Below are positions 1 to 13,600 of a stretch of 64,000 nucleotides of DNA, piece after piece. Made by a program: the position numbers and the translations under genes. The notes beneath the pieces were generated by a model. The model was not told the DNA's origin. It searched no databases and saw only the letters and a program-made list of their open reading frames with translations. How positions within the stretch are numbered: position 1 is the first letter of the stretch; each line of letters starts with the position of its first letter. Location of the stretch: positions 7,731,823 to 7,795,822 of the forward strand of contig OY718803.1 of the NCBI GenBank assembly GCA_963070105.1. The letters run 5' to 3'. The stretch is from Litomosoides sigmodontis. Lineage: Eukaryota; Nematoda; Chromadorea; Rhabditida; Onchocercidae.

Positions 1-490
1 ATCCTTATTTTGTTGTATTTCAAAATAATGTGTTTAAGCCCACGGTTTAGATACTTTTTTGTGGGTTAGTTTGCTCAACCTGTGCTAACTAGGTGTTGTG
101 TTAGTATTCGTGTATGATTGTTGCTTAGAGTATTGTCAGTTATATATTATTCAAAAAGCAAATGTTACTCTGATTAAAGTAACTAACAACTACTCCCACT
201 ATTGCTTATATTCCTGAAATGATAATCTAAGCCATTTCTTTTAACATGAATGATAATCCGACTTGTCATTTAACATGAACAGAGCAGAATAAACTTTTGG
301 GAACATGAGAATATTTTGATAGGAATATCTTTTATCGATGTAAGGGAGGGATCGAATTGATGCCATAACTTCAAAATCCATCTATAATGTGAACATGTCA
401 ATAACTGTTAGGATGTTAATAACATTGAAATATATAGCAAAGAATCGGCTTACTAATAAGTTGATTCCTAGCTTACATTTATATTTTTAG
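1..490. other. Non-coding, probably intron of the prolyl-tRNA synthetase gene
   Basis: This AT-rich stretch holds no convincing coding segment. The first synthetase exon begins at 491 after an acceptor (tttttag) and starts in mid-protein, so these bases are best read as an intron whose upstream exons lie before the window. Confidence 0.6.
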
Positions 491-2742
491 GTTATAACGA
501 AAGCCGAAATGGTAGAATATTATGACATTTCTGGCTGTTATGTTCTGCGACCATGGTCATATGCTATTTGGGAATTTATCCAGGAATGGTTCGACGAAGA
601 AATTAAGAAACTGGGTGTAAAAAACTGCTACTTTCCATTGTTCGTTTCGCAAAGCGCTTTGGAGAGAGAGAAGACCCACATCGGCGATTTTGCTCCAGAG
701 GTGTTCATTTGAAAGCTATTTGCTACAAGTGTGATGTATTTTCAAGTGTTAATATATCTCGATGCATTATACTGCAGGTTGCTTGGGTAACGCGATCAGG
801 GCAGTCGGACTTATCTGAACCTATTGCGATTCGTCCTACTAGCGAAACAGTGATGTATCCTAGTTATGCGAAATGGGTGCAGTCGCATCGAGATCTTCCA
901 ATTAAGCTGAATCAGTGGTGTAATGTTGTCGTAAGTTTCGTAATGGCATTGTATGAGAGATAAAAATTATGGTTTTCAAAACTTATGTTGTGATTTTATT
1001 GATTCACGGAGAATGACATTGATTGTTGTAGCGTTGGGAATTCAAACATCCAACACCATTCTTGAGGACCCGTGAATTCTTGTGGCAAGAAGGTCATACT
1101 GCATTCCAAACTAAAACTGAGGCAGAAGACGAAGTATTTAAAATCCTTGATTTATACAGCCAAGTATACACCGATTTATTGGCTATTCCAGTTATTAAAG
1201 GGCGGAAAACTGAGAAAGAAAAGTTCGCTGGCGGAGATTTTACAACTACCGTTGAAGCATATGTGCCTATCAATGGTCGTGGGATACAGGTTACTGGATT
1301 GTTCTCCTTGCTTAATGCTGTGTAACAAGTAACAATTCTTCACTGTTTGCTTTTGATTGAAATAAAAATAGTCCAAAGAAGGAAAAAGCAATCTGGGTTG
1401 CTTACTTCTTTTATCTTTTTGTGATTTTTATGAAAGCTGTTCGCTATTTTAGGGTGCTACATCGCATCATTTAGGACAGAATTTCTCAAAGATGTTCAAC
1501 ATATCGTTCGAGGACCCAAACGGTGGTGGACGAGTCCATGCATGGCAGAACAGTTGGGGTTTGTCAACCAGAACAATTGGTGCTCTAGTAATGATACACG
1601 GTGATAATTCTGGTCTTGTACTTCCACCCAGAGTAGCTGCTATACAGGTGCGTCTTACTGGGAATAGCTTTAACAGAAAGAAAATCTTTCGTCTTTGTAA
1701 TAGTTAAATCTGCATTCCTAGTTTTTGTAGGTGATTGTTATTCCCGTGGGAATTACCGCTCAAACAAAGGACGAACAAAAAACACTTCTGATTGAAAAAG
1801 CGAAGGAAATCAGTGATGTATTAGTGGACGTAGGTGTACGGGCTGAGCTTGATGTACGGGATAATATATCGCCTGGATGGAAATTTAACCATTGGGAATT
1901 GAAAGGTGTTCCTGTAAGGATCGAGATTGGTCCGAAAGACTTGGCTAGAGGAGAGGTAAATCGAAATGTTATTTATCACTTCCTTTTTATTACGACTTGC
2001 AACGTGTTTATATTGTTTTTCCTCATTTAGGTAATTTGTGTTATTAGATATTCTGGCGAAAAAAGAAGCATCGCTATCAGTAGTATTGCTACAAAATGCG
2101 GAGAAATGTTGGAAGAGATTCACTGTTCCATGTATAACAGGCAAGCTTTTTGTAAGTCTATGAGCTTTAGGATGATTGAATAAAATATTCCTCAATTTGA
2201 TGCAATATTTCCAGAATATTAGAAGCTCGCGAGTCACATATGAAGACTGTACTGGAATGGGATGATTTCCGAAGCCTTTTAGATCAAAAGTTTATTCTGC
2301 TATCGCCCTTCTGCGGTCGTATTGAATGCGAGGATGAAATTAAAAAAAAAAGCATGAGAGAAGAGGAAGATGATCCTCGTGCTCCTGCAATGGGAGCAAA
2401 AGCTCTCTGCATCCCATTCGAACAGGTAATCTGCATAAAATGTTTAATGAATTTCTTATATTTGTGTAATGCTGTTAGTGGAGCTACATGAATACAGTAA
2501 CTTATGAACCACCACTAGAAAGCAGAGGCTACTTTAAAGTTCTATGAAAACACAAATCAAAATTGACGTACATCAAAAAAATTGTAAAAAAGTCGTTGTG
2601 AATGATATTTTTTTATTCTTTTTTTCCTAAATTTTATAATAATTTATTATTTCAGCCCGATATGTTACTCCCGAGTAACTGCATCAATAAGAATTGTTCA
2701 GAAAAACCCCAGTTCTTTGCTCTATTCGGTCGAAGTTATTGA
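491..2742 (+). CDS. pars-1: Prolyl-tRNA synthetase, catalytic and C-terminal part (5' end outside window)
   Basis: Class II aminoacyl-tRNA synthetase that charges tRNA-Pro in the cytosol. Exons are 491-700, 778-930, 1032-1289, 1453-1647, 1731-1955, 2031-2140, 2215-2425 and 2656-2742 (stop TGA), about 482 residues in all. The order matches the ProRS half of animal [24 protein letters not shown], then the catalytic-core segments [20 protein letters not shown] and [13 protein letters not shown], then [26 protein letters not shown] and the anticodon-binding part [15 protein letters not shown]. The C-terminal zinc-type domain carries two cysteine pairs (PFCGRIEC and NCINKNC) and ends in LFGRSY, the family terminus. 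Intron 2141-2214 appears to start with GC instead of GT; the GT donor at 2152 would create a stop at the junction. Whether a glutamyl half is fused upstream (as in vertebrate EPRS) or the gene stands alone (as in C. elegans) cannot be seen. An AATAAA lies at 3020-3025. Confidence 0.97.
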
Positions 2743-3286
2743 GCAAGATCGTCATTGCATACAGACTTGAATATCTGTGATTTACATTTTAGATGGTTAC
2801 TTTGGTGGTTTGATCTGGCCTATTGTCTTGCCTATTGGTATGATAGCTGCAATTGATTTATACATATTATAAATATCATTGTTGAAAAAACTGCAGTTGA
2901 TTTGTCTATTATCTTGTTTGTTATCACTTTGTATTTTCTATTATTATTTGGTTTTCGAGTGATGAAAAAAATTTCAAAATTTTGAATTACTGGGAGAACG
3001 TGTCTTGCACTGTTTCAGCAATAAACCGATAAAATAGATTAATTTATTGGCATCTGATAAACCGTTGATTTCTGTTATTTCGCATGATGGTATGTCATAT
3101 CTCAACGTTTGTCAAGCATATTTCAAGAAAAACGAAAATACATCGATACTGTTTATGAGGTAAAGTGAGTGGTACTTGCCGTATAAGACAATTTTTTAAT
3201 GGCATATTTCGAACTCGTGAAGTGGAGTTGCTACGCTGGTCGATTGTCGTAATTCACATTTTACATTGTAGATTAAGTAGGGCACG
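2743..3286 (+). other. Spacer between pars-1 and utp14; polyA signal and candidate SL acceptor
   Basis: No coding segment is seen. AATAAA at 3020-3025 could end the synthetase transcript. A pyrimidine-rich tract ending in ttttacattgtag at 3271 lies 15 bases before the UTP14 start codon and looks like a spliced-leader trans-splice acceptor. The two genes share a strand and are about 545 bases apart, so they could be one operon; this is inference. Confidence 0.45.
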
Positions 3287-6200
3287 ATGTCGGAGTCGGA
3301 AGGTTCAGATTTTGATGAGGAAGCCCACACAAAGTTGTTGAACAATGTCAACAGCTTGGGTAGTACTGCTAAAAGAGGGCCGTTGCTGAAGAAGTGTCCG
3401 AAGAAGGTTGAAGTTAAAGAGCTAGTTAATCTAATAAGATCTACAAGGTTAGTTTTTTCACCTTATCTTCTTTACATTGTAATTGCAGTGTTGTGAAGGC
3501 TGGTGCTCTGACTAAGCACTGTTCCAATCTTGAAGTCAATAGAAATATCGGATAAAATTTTTGCTATATTTTTAAATGGTGATTTCAGAAATGTCGACGA
3601 CGTGAAAAAAAAAGTGATAAAGAGGAAGGGAAAGATGAAAGGAAAAGATGAACCAAGAACTTTGCAAGCTCCATCTCACAGATTGGTTCGGGAGAGGATT
3701 GAAAGTTCCATTGCATATAGTGATATCAGGTATTTTACTTAATTCTGTAAAATATGATCGAGTGCGGACTGCGTGATGTTAAAGCACCAAGTCGTATTAC
3801 AATATTAAAGTATTACAAACGAAAGTTTGGAACTTTCTGAAGCTGTTTTCTTATTACTGCTTAAAGTTGGAGATGATAACTTTAGTTCCAGAACAACAGA
3901 ATAATTACACTTGAAATATGATTGCAGGAAAGATTTGGAGGAGTGGGCTCCAGTTGTTAGAAAGAACAGACTTGCTGAACAACTGGTGTTTCCACTTATT
4001 GAAGACCCATTATTCCAGCGAACAGCGTCGGATTTGGTGCTTTCTTTTAAGGTGGGTCACATTTCTTATTCACTGTTTTGCCATAATGCGTTTTGAAGTC
4101 ATAGAAAGATATTGAAAGGTACCGTGCACTGCATGCCCTACATTATTAGAATGTGTCAATGTTAGTGCAGGAATATTTCGGTGTTTAGTAGTTTTTGAAG
4201 TATCATTGAAGAATTACAACTGACAGAAGTTCCATTTGTGATGAGGAATTCAGAGCAGCTACTCCATTTGTGTCTATGAATTTAATTATAGCCAAGGACA
4301 CCGATGGAAATAGAATTAGCAAAGTTATTGAAAACGTCAAGCAATAATCTTCGTGACGGCGAAGAATACACGGAAGCTGAATTGGAATTAATAAGGGCAA
4401 TGAGTCTGAAAGAGGTTATTTTATTTCACTCTTAGCACAACTTCTATAACAATGGTTTTTCTTGGCATTCAATAGGCAGTAATTTATAACTTTATATTCG
4501 TTCAATTTTTTTACAGGCAAAAGCAAAGTGGGCTGAACTGAAGAAAATGCGAGCTTTAGTGGGTTATCGGGAGGCAAAACTAAAGCGGCAAGCTAAAATA
4601 AAGAGCAAATCGTTAGTTTAGTTTAACTATAAATACATGTACTATAAATACGTGTACCACAATATCTCTCTGCTGTAACACTTCGTTGTTCGTTAGTCTT
4701 ACTGTGAATTATTAAAATAAAATAAAAAAAAACTTTAGCATTTAAAAGTTCATAACATAACTTGGTGCAGATATCACCGACACCTGAAACGTCGGAAGAG
4801 GAAGCAGATGATAAAGGAATTTGAAGATATGATGGCCAGGGATCCAGCAGCTGCTAAAGAGAAATTGGAAGAAATCGATCGTCAGCGGATTTTGGTACCA
4901 TTTGCGTTAAAACGATGATGCGCGAACTGTGAAAAGAATAAAAATTTAGTGCATTAATTGAGGAATGTTCGATATTACAGGAACGAGCAACGTTGAAGCA
5001 TCGTAACGGTGGGAAGGGTATCCAGCAATTGTCAAGGTACGCGAATAGAAATAAGGATTTCAAAAAAATATATGAGGAACAAATAAGATTCGGCAGAGAA
5101 CTGGTTGAAAAACATGGTCGCGAGAAGGATTCAGATTCCGATTCTGAACTGAAAAGTGCAAATTCAGGAAAACTCAGTGGAGCCAACATGCTTGAAGTAA
5201 GATATTCTTTCGTATACCAACGACAAATGTTTTAGAAAAAGATGAATAAATTTTCCTGAATTTTTAAATTGCAGAAAGTAGCTGAAATGTTGGATAAAGA
5301 AGAACACGAAAAAGGGTCCACCAATCAACAGCTGAAGGCGAAATTATATGAAATGAGAGAACAGGAACGAGATGCTCTCAGGAAAAGCGCATTGCAGGCC
5401 ACTGATACTAAGTTCGTATCCCACCAAAGGAATGAAATGGTATGTCGTTACTTTAAAATTTATTGAAAGACTGGATGTAATTCAAAATCAAATCCTTTTT
5501 TTTTTCTTGCTGAATACATGTATTTGAGAGCACTGATGCAGTCGATAAATCGAAGGCTGGGAGTGAAAAAGCTGTAGAAATGAATTGGGGTCCAAACGAA
5601 GCGGTAAATGATGAAGAGCAGCCTAATGAAGTACAGCTTCAGTTGAATATCCCAGAAAAGTCTGGACAAGATTGTGCTGAAAAAAAGGCTGGTGAACAGT
5701 CCAAAAAAGATCTCAAAAATTTGAAAAGGAAGAAAAGTTCTGAGAAAATGAAGGACAAAGTACGTTTGTCCCGTCACTTTTTTTTTATAGAAATGCGGAT
5801 TTAAGATTAAAATTTTTAATTTCAAAGCTAATTTTTGATGTGTATACTTTTAATAGAAGAAACTTTGTATATATTTATCAGAGGGCAAAAAATTACCGTA
5901 GTAATTTGCAGAAGAGAAGTAAAGACGTAAATAACGTGGATATCGACCAGTTGTTCGAGAAAGCTGAGAAAGAACTCAGTGAATATGCCTTAAAGGCATG
6001 TTTGTATAATCCTTTCCTCTAAATATTTTTTTCTACAGGAGAGATGTTAGCTTTTGTTTATTTGACCGAATGTTTCATAACAATTTTTCTGTTTCGATAC
6101 TATTGTGCTCATTTATAATGTAGTGCTTTCTGATTTACTTAATCTGCAAACTGTAAGAGTCGAGTAACAAATAATTGAGGATCACATTTTTCAGAAATAT

Positions 6201-7671
6201 GAGTTGCTGAAATTAGAAGGCGAAAAAAGTAAGCTCGACCGGAATCTTCTTCCGTCTGGCAGTGAACCTGTAGTAACAATCCCAAAGCAAAGTAAGCTTT
6301 TCTTGGTTGTGTTTATGTTACAGATTAGTTTTCACTGGAAAATCTGCTTGACATATTTATAGAAGGGAAAGAAAGTGCTGCAGAAGCAGAGAAAGCAGTT
6401 ACAGATATTTCTTTGGATCCAAGGCATTTTCTACAGGTCGAAACAATGGCACTACCACAAGTTTCAGCCGATTTTGTTGAGATTATGGAGGATACTAGTC
6501 GTGAGTTCTTTGTTTCCAACTGCTTTAAATGTTTAATCGGTAAAGAGCACTGACAGCTGTAAAAATAATGAAGTGTATTGGCGATTAGAGCATTCACCAA
6601 ACATTGTTTATAGAGCTAGCTGAGGATCAGGAAGAAATCATAGCCAAGGCGTTTGAAGATGTTGATGTTATTGGTGATTTCGAAGCTGAAAAAGAAGCTG
6701 TAGAAGCGGCAGAAAACCCAAAAGATATCGATCTAAGACTTCAGGGATGGGGTTCGTGGACCGGACCAGGAATAACCGATAGGAGAAAGAAGGAGTGAGA
6801 TTTTTGCAAATCTCTATTCTACTGCTCAAATATATATGCTATTTATTTTTAGTAGTTAAATAACCTTGGTAGGTAACAATTAAGTGGATAAAACAAATTT
6901 CAGATTTATAATAAAAACGCCCAAAAAGAAAAGAAAAGATGCTGGAAAAACAGGTTTAATTATATCGGAAACTGTGGATCCATCTATTGAGAAATTCCAA
7001 CTGAAATCGGTGAGGGAATTCTTCACAATTGAAGGATGTTCATAATTTCCAATGAATGATATGCGTTGGCTTTTTGGTTGTAACGGCATTTGTATTAATA
7101 GTTATTGCTATTGATTTGTTGTATTAAATTTTGAACGAATATTATTCGGAAAACAAACAACGGTCTCAAAGCTTTTAACATACGATTTTAATTTATTAAT
7201 CTTTAGGAAATTACATATAAAGCGCAAATAATCGGGCTGGATTTTTAGAATTTGCATGAGTTTTTGTTTTTATAAATTAATTTCCTTCTAGCCAGCATTA
7301 CGAGTGTGGTCGATGCTGAATAACACTAACTGGTTTCCGTTTGTTAATGCAAAGTATCCGTGAGTGATGGTGATACAGTTGTTCAATTTTAGTCATAGAA
7401 ATTAGTTTTGCTGTTTTAGGTGCCCTTTCCTTATACAACTGTCGAGGATTATGAAGCTGTAGTACGGCAACCGTTAGGAAAAGAATGGAATCCACAGCGA
7501 ATTCATATGAAACTTATTCGTCCAGGGATTATAACGAAGGTACTTTCATTCTCATTTGTTTTTTTCTATTTTGGCATACGTATTGTGACGCTTAATTTTT
7601 TTCAGGCGGGTAGAATAATCAGACCTCTAAATAAGAGCGTATTGGAGAACGAATCTGACGAAGAGAATTAA
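3287..7671 (+). CDS. utp14: UTP14-family U3 snoRNP / small-subunit processome protein
   Basis: Nucleolar protein needed for 18S rRNA maturation. Sixteen exons join in phase to about 733 residues, close to human UTP14A: 3287-3447, 3589-3729, 3928-4051, 4292-4414, 4517-4611, 4771-4894, 4981-5196, 5275-5439, 5529-5759, 5882-5995, 6195-6291, 6363-6500, 6614-6794, 6904-7009, 7420-7539, 7606-7671. Family marks include an acidic Ser-rich start, LQAPSHRLVRERIESSIAY, KVGYREAK-like and IKSKSYHRHLKRRK basic segments, FEDVDVIGDFEAEKEAVE, the signature GWGSWTGPGI, then a basic stretch and the terminal VPFPYTT...PLGKEWNPQR block (VGYREAK is at about 4560). The acidic and basic low-complexity middle is normal for the family. 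The start is the first ATG after the candidate SL acceptor at 3271. The intron after 5995 appears to use a GC donor. AATAAA lies at 7692-7697. Confidence 0.93.
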
Positions 7672-10600
7672 GTGTCCTGCTTGTTATTATCAATAAAAAA
7701 ATTTGAAATAATTGTACAATTTCAATGTTTTTGCTGCATTTTTATCTGAGCGAGAAAACCGTTAGGAATAGTGGGTGGCGAGAGACAGACTTCAGGTCAC
7801 TCAGGAATAAGTATATTTCCTCTTGCACTTGACATTTTTCAATGTTTTGATCGCTTTTCCATTCCATCTCCATTTTCGCATATCACATTGGCGACTATAG
7901 TTTTTTGAGAATCTGCCGCTTTTATAGTAATATCAGAGAATTAAATGTGAGGTTAGATGCAACTTTGTCGATCTGATCTTCCCGCATCATAGACTCTTGA
8001 TAATTGGTAAGAGAGCATGCGTAGTTAACGTATTTCTTGTCAGTGGTGATGGCATAAGGTGAGAAAACGATGGTTTTTTGCAGTTAAAAATTAAGATTAA
8101 TAGGGTGGAACTCAGTTATAGGTAACAGGTTTGTTTTTACATTTGTGTGTTTGAACATAAACAGTTTATTATTAGTACTACCAATAAAATATCTGTTGTT
8201 ATTCATGAAGTCTGTTTGCTGTAATTTTTCACAAATTAGAGGATTTCGATGTATGATTTTTCTACTTCATGCGTAAAGGTAATTCAAAATTGAGAACTAA
8301 AGGATTGAAATTGAGGAGGATGGGATTGATTTGGATGGGATGATGATGATGGTTGATGCACGTGTTTGCGCAGCTTCCACTTTTTACACCTTTAAATAGC
8401 CAGCGGAAAGTTCGATTCACAAACAGCACAGTATCATTAGTATTTATGGTTGCCATTTGCGATTGCCATAAACAAACAATAAAATTGATTGTTGTCCGAA
8501 TTTGATGAGCCATAACTGTCGGATGGAGAGAGACTGGAAGTGGCGTACAACTCGTTGGGAGAGAGGCTAAAGTGCGGGGGCGGGGAGGGAGGGGGTTTGT
8601 GTACATTTAATCATAATAGCACATACTGCACCAGTGGGTTGATATCGCTACCGTTATATTTGTACATCCTCCTCCATCCCTCCCAATAACAACACCAATT
8701 GCTCATCACTCTTATCCTTAACACCCATCACTTATCATTTACTTTAACAAAGTTAGAAAGAGGCAGTGATGCTTTTTATTTTAGTGGTTCCCACATGTAC
8801 AGTGCTTCTCGATTTGCTTACATTATCACTTCCGATCGTTTTGCAACCAAACTCATCCGAATTGCCAATACAGGTCATTGATGTCTGATTTACCAGTACG
8901 CTTCCTCAATCGCTTCCACAATGTGCCACACGCATTCTTCTCTTTCTTATTATTGGATAAATGGCCAGGAACACTTGCCGTCTTCTAACTGACTTGTTAA
9001 TACAGTAAAGTATTGTTAAATTTTGAAATTACAACTACTGGAAGTTGACAGTTTGCGCAGTGTGTTTTGACATTAATTTATCAATCTATTCGTTCCATCC
9101 TAAAATGAATATGCTTTTCCACTTCGTGCTTTCTCCTTCATGAACTCCTTTTAATTACGAAAATTTCACTGCTCTTTGAGTGAATGATTTAACTTTTTTT
9201 TTTTTTAATCAGAAATAACTATAGTTAACACTAAATGCATTCTGACAGAGAGCGGTAAGAAGTTCTCTTTTAAATTTGAATTTTTTAAATCTCTCTCAGT
9301 CCTCACACATTCAATGAACATATCGACGTTGCTAGCTTAAGCTTTACCTGACGAATATTAAAGGATCGCTTGATCGTAACTAAGGGCAGAGATCTCTAAG
9401 TGAAAAGAGCTCTGCAGCATTCCCATCACTCTCACCGATCAATTATTTATTTCATTTCGCTCGCACAAAACGATTATTTTCCCACGACAAATGCGCCCGC
9501 TAAATGCACTCCATACCTCGGCGTCCCTCTCCCTCTTTCATCCATTAACTTCTCTTTCCAACCGTAACAAAGGAGATGAGTTCAATGAGGAACAATAAAA
9601 TAAGATAGAAGAACGTCATACCTCATTTCCTTAACGTGAATTCATCAAGCATCATTCGACGTGATACGACTAACGACGAAACGTGTGAGAGTAGTAGTGC
9701 TGTGTCGACTCGACCACTTCAATAAAGCTAATTTCTATCACCACAATAATACGACAGAGAGAGAGAGAGAAAAAAAAAGAGAAACCTTATTTTAGCATAT
9801 ATGAACAACGAATTTTACAAATACTTTTTTCATGCAGTGCACTACATGACGTGGACACACATTACTTGACGTGAGATTCAATCGAGTAACAACGATCATT
9901 AGCTGACTCCATTAAGTTGAAGGAATTGAAATTTTTATGAATTTAAACGAAATAAAAAATTGTAAGAGAAAACTAGTGTGCCGTTTTGTACATTTTTAAA
10001 ACTCATCGATAATAAATAATCCAAAATGTGCAATGAAAAGAGATACTTTGTAATGAGTTGGTGCATTTGGAAATTGAATAAGAAACGTATTGCGTACGCG
10101 ACGGATCATTTATTTGCATCACAAATTTAACTCCCTAAGTGATGTTCCCGTGGGAAAAGAGCTCTCAGATACTTCCTGTTTTGCATGTATGTCTTATCCT
10201 CACACTGCTCTTTGATTATTTACGAGAGAGATTTGCATAATCAATGAATTTCTCACTGTACCATTCCATTACGTGCACACCGATAGCACACTTCTTTCAC
10301 GTAACTCATTTTTTTCACTCCTCATTAATCAAACGTTGAAGCAAGTTCGATGATAGGACAAATTCGTATGTATGCATAGTTGAGATGGTTGAAATCAAGT
10401 GGTCTGATTATATTCAAAAATAAAAATTATCAATAGCATTACGTATGCCGCTTACTTGTGCGGAACATTTTAAGCGCAAAATTTGAGTCTGTCCATCAGA
10501 CAACGTAAGTGTCGTAAATCTCACACACCTTTTCTTCAGTTGTTGCTTCGCCCCGAATTTCATTCCTATTTTCTGCTGCTGAAAATGCCAAATGCCAATG

Positions 10601-13600
10601 GAAGATGCAATTCTTCATTTTTTGCACAGCCAATTTGATTGTTCAATTTCGGAAATTATGACTTGAAGCGGACGTGTTTCATCAGTTACGATGGGACCGC
10701 TCAGTTGATGCCTCAATGTCATTTGCGATCCATTTCGTTCATTCCTTCTTGCATTGCATTTGCATGACATTTGACCTCTTGCATAGAGGAAAAATTGAAA
10801 GGAATAGTTCGAATTGGAGGCGGAAGAGGAGATATTTAGCAACTATCTTTGATAGCTTACTTCTCAACCATAATAAGGATAATTAGTTAATGAACAGGCG
10901 AGCAAGAGGATGCATGAAATGCTCTTCCGCCTATTATTTGTCGCATGCTTGCTTCCTGAGTTCGTTACGGGCTTCCAAACATACGAAGTGAAATTTTAAA
11001 ATTCAATTTCGTTGAAGTGATAGTTGGAATGGGATGCGATGGGACGGGATGAATGTGTATGTATAATAGCAGCAATAACTTAAACGATTTTCCGCAGTGC
11101 TTCAATTCGTTTCACATCTTTCCTCCTTTTTTTTTCACTCTCTTCCTTGGCTCTTTTTATGGTTTTGCAGTCCTATTGGCCAGCCTAGGCCTAGAGCAGG
11201 CCTCTCTTCAAGAATATAGCCTCGCCTCTCCATCGCCTCTAATTACGTTCACAGACATATGAAATGAGTTTGAACTGAGTTTTCCACGAAACACTCCTAT
11301 TATCCTCCTAGTTTTCCCTATCAGTGATCTCTGCATAGGTACACATCGAGCTATCTCTTTAGTGATGCTTCCATAGGTACATCGACCGGCACATTTGCAT
11401 ATCCCATTATCTCTACAACACCAATCAATTCATCATTTCTTCCTCTCAGATTACTGTACACTGTACGTTTTTTTTTCTGACCTACCTAATTACAGTTCAT
11501 CCTGTGGAATATTGATGTGTACTTGTTCTTTGAGCTGATTGCTACGCTGATTACTATCTAATCAAAAGAAATGGAAGCTATCGGTTTTGAAGTATTTTCT
11601 GACACAAATTTTAGCCGTAAAAATTGGCAGCAATTTAAAAAATTTTAGAAAAAAATGAAAGGTTCAAAAGTATGAAGTGGTGCTGTTCACGCCAACACAC
11701 CTATAATTCACATAGACATCCCTGGATGTTATTACACCTTTGACAATCCTCACTTTTCACTTTTATCGATTATTTCAACTTTATTTGCAATTTTCTTCCT
11801 AATTGATTCCTGTGAAGTATCAATTCTCATCTAAACATTAGGTATATCAGGTCGGGCAACTGTCACGAAATATTACGTTAAAATTTATTAAAAGATACTC
11901 ACGCATTGATGTACAAAAAAAACCAGTCCTACAGTAACCACATTGTTATTGGTGAACATCGGTGACATTGAAGTTGGGTATGTCGAATTGGAAGAGTGTG
12001 ATGAATGAATGATTCAATTCACCAGTTAAACAACTTCCTTCTTTCACAGATTCCTAAAATTTTCCCCTTTCTTTAAAGCGCACAAAGCAACAGCTTTTCC
12101 GGATAGAATTGAAGATTTTCAGGAAAAAATTATCACTCGTCCGAAACGACAACCACTACCTGAACGATAATTGCTCGCACAGATTGTTGTAGAAGTTACT
12201 GAAATTTTTGCTGAATGTTATCTTCTCAAGAAAAATTTGAATATTTTCATGATAGTCTCACTAATATTTCATGTTCATTTCTTCTGCATCGTTTTGATTA
12301 AAATTATAAGAGTATTTCTTTCAGTTAGCAAAACTGTTGATATTTCGGTATTTCCGCTAGCATCAATTTCAGTTTTTACCTATACCCTTGGATGAAATGG
12401 ATGGATGAGGAAAATAATTGTGTCCGATAATTGTGACCGATTATGAAAGGCTTTTGAAATTCTCTGTCAATCGATAACGAATATGCTCATCGATGGAATT
12501 TCCATTAGTGTAATTTGAGTATTAGCAGACTGTCAATAGCAAATATGCTTACTTATCCATCAAATTTCCATTAGTATAATTTGAATATTAACAAAATTGT
12601 GCTATTAGCTGACTGATATCATCCATCCAATGCCTTCCACTATTTTGCAAACACTTTTGAAAAAATAGAAAAGTAAAAGTTTTTATTAAATTTTAAGCAA
12701 TTCATAGTAAGTCACTTATTAGAAAGTGTCAGAAATAGTTGCATACGTTACCTCTTAAAGTTACCTGCAAAATTTAACAGTTAGCACTTCTTACTAATTG
12801 AATTCACCTCGAAATATTGCTATTCCTTTATTTTACTATTATCTCTCATTCGATATTACGAAATTCAAAGATCCGTTTGACTGAGAATACAGTGAGCAAT
12901 TGGATTTCATCGACTGATACGGTACTTTATGATAAGGTATTTTATTATACGATCAGTAAGGCCAGTAATTGATAATATTTAACACTTGAAGGTATCGTCT
13001 GATACAAATTTAAGCAATCAATGAAACTAAATAGCTATGCTTTCTTTCCTCTTAGAATTTCCAAAAAGCAAATCTTAGTGGGTTGGATTGGTCACTCTAT
13101 GATACAACAAATTCTGGATGGTTTTCCATGCATCAATAAATGAAGCGGAACAGTTTAATCCTTTCGTTCCCTTCGCCCCTCTCACACTGAAATTAATTCT
13201 CAACAAACTGGCCTTTTCGGTTTCACTATTGATTTGTCATTTTTCGAATGGCTAGAAGATGGCAAAGGTAATTATTTTTTAATTATTCCCACTTTGTACT
13301 AAAAGAAATCCCCTAATTAGCGCGGTTTAGATATTGCAAAAAGTAGTAGCGGAAATATTGTGGAAAGAAAGAAGGGCAATTTTCCTATTGAGTTTCTTAA
13401 AACTTTTCTTCTTTTTTGTTAAATAAAAGTTCGATGAAATTAAAAAGCAAAGAAAGATTTTGCTTGAATTTACATATCGTTGGAAAGGTATTTGAGAGAA
13501 CGAAAAATAAGTTTGATAGGATTATCTAATCATTAAGTTACGGTGAAACGTCAAAATGTGTTGATTAATTGTGATAAAAGCAACTGTTGAAGTTCTGCGT

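Noticed and set aside
7290..7370. Possible extra utp14 exon before 7420
   Set aside because: It contains an in-frame stop, and exons 6904-7009 and 7420-7539 already join in phase with family-like sequence.
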